From NCBI GenBank assembly GCA_009801085.1, contig VNWV01000005.1, forward strand, positions 248,001-312,000: DNA of 64,000 bases, in the 5' to 3' direction. Positions 56,627 to 64,000 of this stretch are shown piece by piece. The notes beneath the pieces are model-generated. The model had not been told where the DNA came from and did not search any database. It saw only the letters and a program-made list of their open reading frames with translations. The stretch comes from Lasiodiplodia sp. COLG20. Lineage: Eukaryota > Ascomycota > Dothideomycetes > Botryosphaeriales > Botryosphaeriaceae. Both the position numbers and the translations under genes were made by a program. Numbering within the stretch: the stretch's first letter is position 1; each line of letters starts with the position of its first letter.

Positions 56627-58957
56627 ATGGCTCCCAAGTTGCTCGCAGTGCAGCGCGCAGCTGAATTGCAAGGACTGCCGCCGAACCGCCAGCCTCACAG
56701 TGTGCCCGTCCCCGGCACTGCCACCGAGAACAGGTCTGCCACCTACAGACATTGGCGCTTCGTCGACCGCCCGCTGGAAACGCTGGACGAGACGGTGAGT
56801 CGGCCCATGTGGAGGAAGCCCACTGATCACTCATCACTAACTTTTTCTTCTTGTAGGTCCAAACGCTGCACGATGCGTTTGAGCAGTCTGGTAAGCTCTT
56901 TGGAAATTACGGCACCTGCTCGACAGCCACACTGACGTCTCCGCAGCGAACAACAACCCTGGAAGCCGCTGCCTTGGCCACCGCCCCTACGATCCTGTGA
57001 CGAAAACGTACGGAGCATACGTGTGGGAAGACTACGCGACGGTTCAGATGAGGAGGAAGAACTTCGGTGCTGGTCTGGTCAAGCTGTTCGAGGAAGCTGG
57101 CGTGTCACCGGTGCGCGGTGTGGGTATTGGCCTGTGGTGCCAGAACAGGCCGGAATGGCAGATAACCGGTACGTGATTGCTCCTGAGGGACCAGGATTCC
57201 GGCGCGACTGATGACGGTCCAGATCTGGCGGCAATGTCGCAGGGAATGTACACCGTCTCCATTTACGACACTCTGGGCCCGGACACCACCGAGTACATCA
57301 TAAACCACGCGGAGCTGCCGTGCGTCGCGACCTCGCTCAACCATATTGCGGCTCTTTTGAAACTCAAGCCCCGCCTGCCCACGCTGAAGCTGATCATGTG
57401 TTTGGATCCTCTTGATGCGGGCGAGAGACCGGGCGAGTCCAAGGCCGACCTTCTCAATGCGATTGCGGCTGATCTCGGAGTCCGTATCTTCTACCTGAAG
57501 GATGTCGAGGCGCTTGGAGAGCAGAACCCGCGTGCCTACAACCCTCCCACTCCGGATGACATCATCACCATCAACTACACTTCTGGAACGACTGGAAACC
57601 CCAAGGGTGTTGTCTTGACGCACAGGAATGCAATGGGAGCCACCAGTTCGTCCATGACCATCACGAACCAGACTGGCAATGATGTCATGTGCTCGTTCTT
57701 GCCTCTTGCCCATATTTTCGAGCGTGTTGGTGAGCATGCTGCGCTCTGGGGTGGTTGTGCCATCGGTTATTTCCACGGAAACATCCAGGAGCTGGTTGAT
57801 GACTTGAAGCTTTTGCGGCCGACTGTCTTCAGTGGAGTTCCTCGCCTGTACAACCGTTTTGGCGGCGCCGTCAAGGCTGCAACTGTCCAGGCGCCTGGTG
57901 TCAGGGGAGCACTGTCAAGGCATGTTGTAAGCACCAAATTGGCTGCGCTGCAGGGCCCCAACCCCACCACCCAGCACTTCTTCTATGACCGTATTTGGTC
58001 GAAGAAGGCTGCCGCAGCGCTTGGTTTGGACAGGACGAAGACCATGGTCACTGGCTCAGCACCAATTGATCCCTCGCTGCAGGATTTCCTGCGCGTTGTC
58101 TGTGCGAATGACTTCGTCCAAGGTTATGGCTTGACGGAGACCTATGCTGCTTCTGTTGCGCAGCTGTCCGGTGATCACTCTTCAGGAAACTGCGGTGCCG
58201 CCACCCCGTCCACCGAATTCTGCCTGGAATCCGTCCCGGATATGGAATACCTCGTTACGGACACGCCTAGGCCGCGTGGTGAGATCCTGTTGCGCGGTCC
58301 CACGCGTTTCCGCGAGTACTTCCGCAACCCGGAGGAGACGGCCAAGACGATCGACGAGGACGGGTGGTTCCACACGGGCGACATCGGCGAGATCGACGAG
58401 CTGGGCCGGCTCAGGATCATCGACCGCCGCAAGAACGTGCTCAAGCTGGCGCAGGGCGAGTACATCTCGCCCGAGCGCATCGAGAACGTCTACCTGGCCA
58501 GCTGCAACTGGCTGGCCACGGCCTACGTCCACGGCGACTCGCACCAGGCCTGCTTGGTCGGTCTGTTCGGTATCCAGCCCGACCAGTTCGCCACCTTCGC
58601 CGGAAAGGTCCTCGGCAAGACCATCGGGCAGACCGACCTCGCGGCGCTCAAGGAGGCGGCTGAGAACCCGAAGGTGCGTGCCGCGGCGCTGAAGGAGCTG
58701 GACAAGGCGGGCAAGAAGGCCAAGTTCAACAGCTACGAGAAGGTCAAGGCGATCCGGCTGCTGATTGATCCGTTTACGATCGAGAACGAGCTTTTGACGC
58801 CGACGTAAGTACTTCGACGGAGAAAATGATGGACGAGTCGTGCTAATGATGGAACAGGCTTAAGCTTAAGCGTCCGCAGACGGCGAAGAAGTACCGCGAC
58901 CTCATCGATGCGTGCTACGAGGAGGCTCTGGCGGAGCCTCCGAAGGCGAAGCTGTAA
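56627..58957 (+). CDS. Long-chain acyl-CoA synthetase, probably peroxisomal
   Basis: Five exons: 56627-56794, 56857-56890, 56947-57168, 57223-58804 and 58858-58957; 701 residues. The adenylate-forming fold is clear: YEDYA-like VWEDYATVQMRRKNFGAGLV, GIGLWCQNRPEWQIT, the AMP-binding loop INYTSGTTGNPKGVVLTHRN, LPLAHIFERVGEHAALWGG, the GYGLTETYAA motif, DGWFHTGDIGEID and the hinge DRRKNVLKLAQGEYISPERI. It activates fatty acids with ATP and CoA (family knowledge). The extreme C-terminus PPKAKL ends in AKL, an accepted PTS1 variant, so import into peroxisomes is likely, as for yeast Faa2, and a role in beta-oxidation follows. Exon 2 is only 34 bases. Confidence 0.95.
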
Positions 58958-60763
58958 ATTCGAGTCAGCCTTTTTCTCTTCGATGTTGGGGATTATGTAT
59001 CCTTTGATCGTGCTGGATTTCCGGATGCCAGCCTTGTGCGTCTGTCGATCTACTGGGCGTATACGTTTGATTCGATGAGCATATAGGGCATATCGTATTG
59101 GTCATATTAGTGGCCAATGCCCGCTTGTACATGTTTTGAAATAGAGGCCAGGTGGGCGCAATGAGATGGGAGGCATCTCAAGTTTTAACGGCTAGCAAAG
59201 GACCCGGAAAGAAGGTCGGAGGGTAGAGGAAGGAACATGGGCATGAGCATTGTCTGAGCATAGGGTATATATATGGGATTCTTGTCTATATTTGACTTTC
59301 GTTTCTCGATTGGATCTGTCAATATCCGTGAGCCAGGGAAAGCGACATTGAAATCCTTCGGAAACTGCCGAGCTTGCGACGACGGCGACAACAAGCTTTT
59401 GAGTTACCGTAGCTCCCTTTCTCTTGCCTTACACGTGGGAGGGTGTGACGTTCGGTTGCTGAAACATGAAGTAGATGCCGATAGAGCCGGGAGAGAAACA
59501 GACGGGGCGCACAACAGCGGGAGTTTGTGAGAGAATGGAGAAGAATCGCACGACGCAAGCGCGACCCCGCCGGTTTGCGCTGGGGAACGCTTTTGTTGCA
59601 AAAAATAGCAACGCCGTCACTCCTGTCGGGCCGCTTCTGCCCGTGAATCACCTCCACTAATAATATTATTCCCGCTGTCTGGTTCAAATCGTGAGCAATA
59701 TCACCGGGAAAAGCGGCAAGCAAAACCGGGCTTCTCGTAGGGCTGAATGTCTTTGGCGGGGCGATTCCGTGTGCGCGACGGGAAAAGCGGAAGGATTCAC
59801 CTGGTAGAAGGTTTCACGGGAGAGTATTATTTAGTTTTGGGATTGCGATGGGGGGAGGTTCGTGTCATGCTGTGTTCCCAGCAAGCGGGCACCCTTGCTA
59901 CTTCTGCGTCTCAAGGATCAGCTCTTTCTTGAGCTTCCTCTCCGCTCCTCTCAAGGACAAAATTACATCCTCTCGTTCTCGTACTTTCGCTCGGCCGTCT
60001 TGCTACTCTCTTTCTCTTGTTTATCCGTTTTTGGGGAGATTTTCGTCCTTCTCGATCGGCCGGCCGAATCCATCTGCACTCGTTTCCCGACGACCCAAGA
60101 AACCACGCGGTGCCGGCCCGCCGACGACCCCAGTGGTTCGGCTTGGCTTGTAGGTACCGGCCGTTGGCACGCCCGCGCTGTGGTCCCGCGCGCATTTCCA
60201 AACGCCGGGTCCCCTTCTGACGCTAGAATTCTAAGAAAGCAGATTCGAATCGCAACAGAAAAGTGCCTAGAGAACCCTTACACCACCTTCCCACGCACCG
60301 GCCGGAGAACAGACGCGCACACGCTCTCTCCGATCTACGCTGCACGGTTCATCCCCGCGGGGACAGCGCAAGCTAGCCAGCTCGACAACTAGCTGTACCG
60401 ACTTGCTTGCACGGCAACTGGCCTTACGGACTTTCGTCTCGCCACTTCGTACCTACCGGCCGGCCTGGTCGTACCCTCAAGCGCGACTCGCCCTGACGAC
60501 CGATCGCTTTCGCAAACGCTCGCTCTCGAATCGCCCGCCGCCGCGCCGACGAAACCCTCCCGAGCACTTTTGGCGCCCCAAATTACAATTGATTCCCGGC
60601 GAACACCATACTCTAGGGGAACGGAAGGAGCGCTGCTGAATCGAGGGTTTCAACGGCATATCTCAGTAGTCTGCCCCCCTGGAGGCGAGAGGGACCAGAG
60701 AAAACACGCGCGTGTGTGAGAGAGCGAAGCGGCGCAGGGGCGTACGAAGAAGAAGTAGCGCTG
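58958..60763. other. Intergenic region and leader before mid1
   Basis: 1.8 kb. The first 700 bases hold the synthetase 3' UTR and AT-rich sequence, with a TATATATA at 59266-59273. From 59890 it is C/T-rich with TTTCTCTTG-like tracts and runs into a long leader for mid1. Upstream open frames such as 59862-60392 (176 codons) have no family character, but may act as upstream ORFs if transcribed. Confidence 0.4.
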
Positions 60764-62886
60764 ATGAGCTGTTCCAACCTCACGCCGCTGCAGTCGCGGC
60801 TGGCCGCGTCGCTGACGGCGTTCGTCCTCGTCGTCCTCGTCTACCTCTCGCTCGGTCCGTCGCATCTGGCGTACGCGGCCGAGGTGCCCTCGTCGTTGGA
60901 GGATGCGGACCACAATCATATGAGATTAGCGGAGAACATCGGGTTCATGGGCGTGGAGCTGGACGCTAGGGCAGTGGGGGAGAAGGCGGAACAGGCGAAC
61001 GAGGAGGAGGCAGAGGTGCAGTACGAACCGGCGTTCGTGGGCGTCAGCAGGGATATCATCGGCAGGCAGGACTCGGAGACCGTGACGCTGACGAACAATG
61101 AGCTCGCCACCAACTCGCTCACGGCCGGGAAGACGCTGTATTTCAAGTTTGAGAACTCGTCGGTTTGGGGAAATTTTTCGGAAACCACGCCGGGGCTGCC
61201 GGAGATCAATGGGAAGAAGTTGCTGTCGAGGGAGAATATGGAGAGGGAGCTGAAGAAGAGGGAGTTAGAGGAAGGGGAGGAGAAAGAGGATGAGGTGGTG
61301 GAAGAGGAGGGTGAGGATGGGAAGGTTGTGCTGAGGAAGCGGCAGAGCGCGAAGACGAGAGAGGTTTACGTATCGATGAATACGTGCAATCAGCCGGACA
61401 TCAATGGAACGACAACGGAAGAAGCCCCTCCGCAGTTGACGCTATATGTTTCGACGTCCGACAGGAACACATCTCCCGGCCCGGACGCGGATAGCAACCT
61501 GCAAAGTACGCAAACTCTAACTGGCGGTTTCGCCAGCGCAACGGTCAACGCGACCTCGAACGTGTACATTGGCGTGCATGCTCCTTCGCCTCTACCCAGC
61601 GGCTTCACCGGCGATTGGCAGTTTCAGGTCGCGGCTTCAATCGACCAGTCCTTCCATCAGTTTAACTACCACGATCCCACCAACAGCTTCGTCTATCTCG
61701 TCGACACGGACACTCAATCTGCGCTCTTTGTTACGGACAATCTCACGACAGCTGACCCGGGTGAAGAGGACTATGAGCGTTGGATGAAGGCAGGAAATCC
61801 TTTCCAATTGTTCGCTTACAGCTACAACATGACCTCCATCAAGGGCATGGAAAGGTCGTACTGCGGGTTGTTGAACGCTTGGAACGATGAGCCGACAAGC
61901 CAAATCAGTGGCATGACTACCAGAGGCTTGGGAAGCAAGCCGAAGGAGCAATTCTATGTCCAGGGTCTGAATGGTAGTACGCAGTATCATGCATTCCCAG
62001 TCATGTACGGAAACTCAACGGCTGCTGGGTCTGGTGTAGTTGGTGGTGGTGGGCAGGTTTGGTCACCAGTGAACTTCACAACCAAAGCCGGTAAGTGATA
62101 CGCTTTCAAGTCAGCGGGTAGATGACAGGATCACTAACTTTGCATACTTTCAAAGACGGCAACTGTCAGGTCATCTTCAACCTGACCTTCTGCAGTGAGG
62201 TGGCATACGCAGTGCCGTCGAACCAGAACAAGTACAACGTGACGAACCTGACGGCACTGTACGACGACTACGCCAAGAGCCACTACCAGAACTTCAACTA
62301 CTCGCTGCAGCAGATCCCGTGCAACACGACCAACACGGCGCAGTACTCACTAGCCAAGAACTGCGACGACTGCGCGAACGACTACAAGAACTGGCTGTGC
62401 GCCGTGACGATCCCACGCTGCGAAGACTTCAGCGCCCAAGACGATTGGCTTCAGCCGCGCAACATCGCCCAGTCCTTCGTCAACGGCACCCGCCTCGCCG
62501 ACACCGACTACGGCCGCGACCCCCTCAGCAACGCCACCCTCATGGACCGCACCTACGCCAACAGCAGCCGCAACGCCATGATCGACGAGCTCATCCAGCC
62601 GGGCCCTTACAAGGAGGTCCTTCCCTGCGAGGACCTGTGCTACAGCCTGATTCAGAGCTGCCCGGCCAGCTTCGGCTTCGCGTGTCCGGTCATGGGGAAG
62701 GGGCTCGAAAGGAGCTACGGCAATCGCCTGGGCAATGCGGACGGCACGGTTACGTGCAGTTATTTGGGGGCCGTTTATTACGTCAACGACGGTGGTGCGA
62801 GTTTGCGGAGGGGGCTGGGGGTGGTGGTGGTGAGGAGTGCGGTTGTTGCGGCGACGGTGGGGCTCGTGCTCGGGTGGGGCTTGTAG
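60764..62886 (+). CDS. mid1: Stretch-activated calcium channel subunit Mid1
   Basis: Two exons: 60764-62090 and 62156-62886; 685 residues from the ATG at 60764 (the frame upstream begins only with GTG). The N-terminal signal/anchor is LAASLTAFVLVVLVYLSL. The ectodomain contains many N-glycosylation sequons (NSS, NFS, NGT, NAT, NLT, NMT, NGS, NFT) and an acidic stretch at about 160-185 (EEGEEKEDEVVEEEGED). The Cys-rich C-terminal part has the Mid1 signature: NCQVIFNLTFCSEVAYAVPS, NCDDCANDYKNWLCAVTIPR, CEDFSAQDDWLQPRNI, CEDLCYSLIQSCPASFGFAC and CPVMGKG. A final hydrophobic segment (VVVVRSAVVAATVGLVLGWG) could be a membrane or GPI signal. With Cch1 it forms the high-affinity calcium influx system at the plasma membrane (family knowledge). 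Confidence 0.95.
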
Positions 62887-64000
62887 GTTTTGGGGATAGT
62901 GGTGTGATGGGGGCGAGAGTACCTAGTGGGTGGTTGGGTGGATGGAAGTGGAAGGTGAAATCATCGTGTTGAGTACCATTTTTATGGAGTTTGGTGAGAT
63001 GGCTGGGCGGCGCTTTTTGTTTTTTGCTTGGTATGCAATGTTTATTTTGGAGTCAGTTGGCTGGTGTGAAGATGACCGTGATCCGTGTGATTGATGCCCT
63101 GTCTGTTGCAGTCTTGATGCCTGTCCGCACATGCGAGACGTATTATTGTGGTCATCTGGGCAAATGGTCGCTTGATGAGGGTACATACAAGCAGAGTATA
63201 AAAGGGGTTCTGACCTCAGAAATAAACCTTTCTTTCGACGCTCGGCTCTGCGGCTAGGATCTATGCCCGATGTCGTCAGATTCACTGAGTGGAAGCATCG
63301 ACGCACCCATTACTGTCCGCTCTCTGGCGGAGACCTCAAGTCGTTCTGTGGTCACGTCTCAGAATGCAGTTCTGATCTTGAAAGTGCAGCATTAAGCAAT
63401 GTACAATGATGCAGCGCAGCGCCGTAGCTAAAGGATGATAATACATGGTAGAGCTTGAACGTTGGGACTCAGCATCCATTATCAATGCTAAAGAACAGGG
63501 TAATGGCGCAGTGATGCGGCTTTCCTTCCTCTCCACTTCCCCGACTCAGCGGGTTGGTGTACGAACGGAGGAGAACGAGTACGAAGCCAGTGATTCAACC
63601 GTTTCGTATGATTACTGCTACAAGAGCGAAAAATCGGTTAGGAATTTAAGTTGACTCTCTCACAGAACACGATTTATATGATGTTTACACTTTAACAAGT
63701 GAAGGTACATGCACGGGATTCTTGTGCTGAGGCTCCAGGCGGCAGCGCGTGAGCTAACGGGCGGGAAAATGTGACAAGGACCCATGACCGGCCCGTGATG
63801 TTGAGCTACATGCCAACACACCACACACATGATATAGTATGCAGGGCTTTTGCGAAGAGTCTGGTGAGGACAAGAGTCAGCGGGGTCTTCATGGAGGAGG
63901 CGTAGTTGTTGGAATTAAATAACGTAAGTGGAGTTCAGGATCCGTATTTGACCGTTGTTCATCCACATATGATAACAGACGAATTACTTAATCCCATTCA
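62887..64000. other. Downstream region to the window end, no gene seen
   Basis: 1.1 kb after mid1. Short unrelated frames only; AT-rich toward the end. It may hold the 3' UTR of mid1 and the start of a further intergenic region beyond the window. Confidence 0.45.

Noticed and set aside
59680..59700. B-box-like GGTTCAAATCG
   Set aside because: No upstream A box or acceptor stem; treated as chance.

Overview
The window looks like nuclear DNA of a filamentous ascomycete (Pezizomycotina, perhaps a Dothideomycete; the class is inferred from the look of the proteins and was not tested). The reasons are introns mostly of 45-80 bases with GT..AG ends and CTGAC/CTAAC branch sites, two HET-domain genes, a Zn2Cys6 regulator, a multi-exon cytochrome P450, and AT-rich stretches holding decayed coding sequence and tRNA-like repeats. 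Exon borders below were worked out by hand from splice sites, reading phase and family continuity.

Layout. 0-6 kb: Trm9 tRNA methyltransferase (minus, cut by the window edge), a divergent ubiquitin-specific protease, and a six-exon P450. 5.7-10.5 kb: a large gene-poor interval between two converging 3' ends. 10.5-20 kb: a Ksp1-type kinase (minus), then enolase-phosphatase E1 (with a 1.3-kb intron and an NLS-like insert) and a SWIM zinc-finger protein (plus). 19.8-23.6 kb: AT-rich relic region. 23.6-27.1 kb: proteasome subunit Rpn8 and an amino acid/choline-type permease (both minus). 28.7-37.2 kb: accessory metabolism, namely a HET protein, a flavin monooxygenase sharing a divergent promoter with a Zn2Cys6 regulator, and a sorbitol/xylitol dehydrogenase with CreA-like sites upstream. 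37.2-39.6 kb: AT-rich, nothing firm. 39.6-49.5 kb: a small ABM-like protein, a possible small gene antisense to the end of PP5/Ppt1, Ppt1, Spt4, a yapsin-like protease and Rfc4. 50.7-62.9 kb, all plus: O-acetylhomoserine sulfhydrylase, a second HET protein, a long-chain acyl-CoA synthetase ending in a peroxisomal AKL signal, and the calcium-channel subunit Mid1.

Most genes are conserved housekeeping functions (tRNA modification, proteasome, transcription elongation, DNA replication, methionine synthesis and salvage, calcium entry). The accessory parts are the P450, FMO/regulator/dehydrogenase and HET genes. I see no CRISPR array, rRNA gene, intact transposon or complete secondary-metabolite cluster. 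The most distinctive items are the enlarged introns and NLS-like insert of the E1 gene, the 4.8-kb silent convergent interval, the tRNA-like elements in the AT-rich block, the divergent FMO/regulator pair and the overlapping antisense ORF at the end of ppt1. None clearly amounts to a new system.
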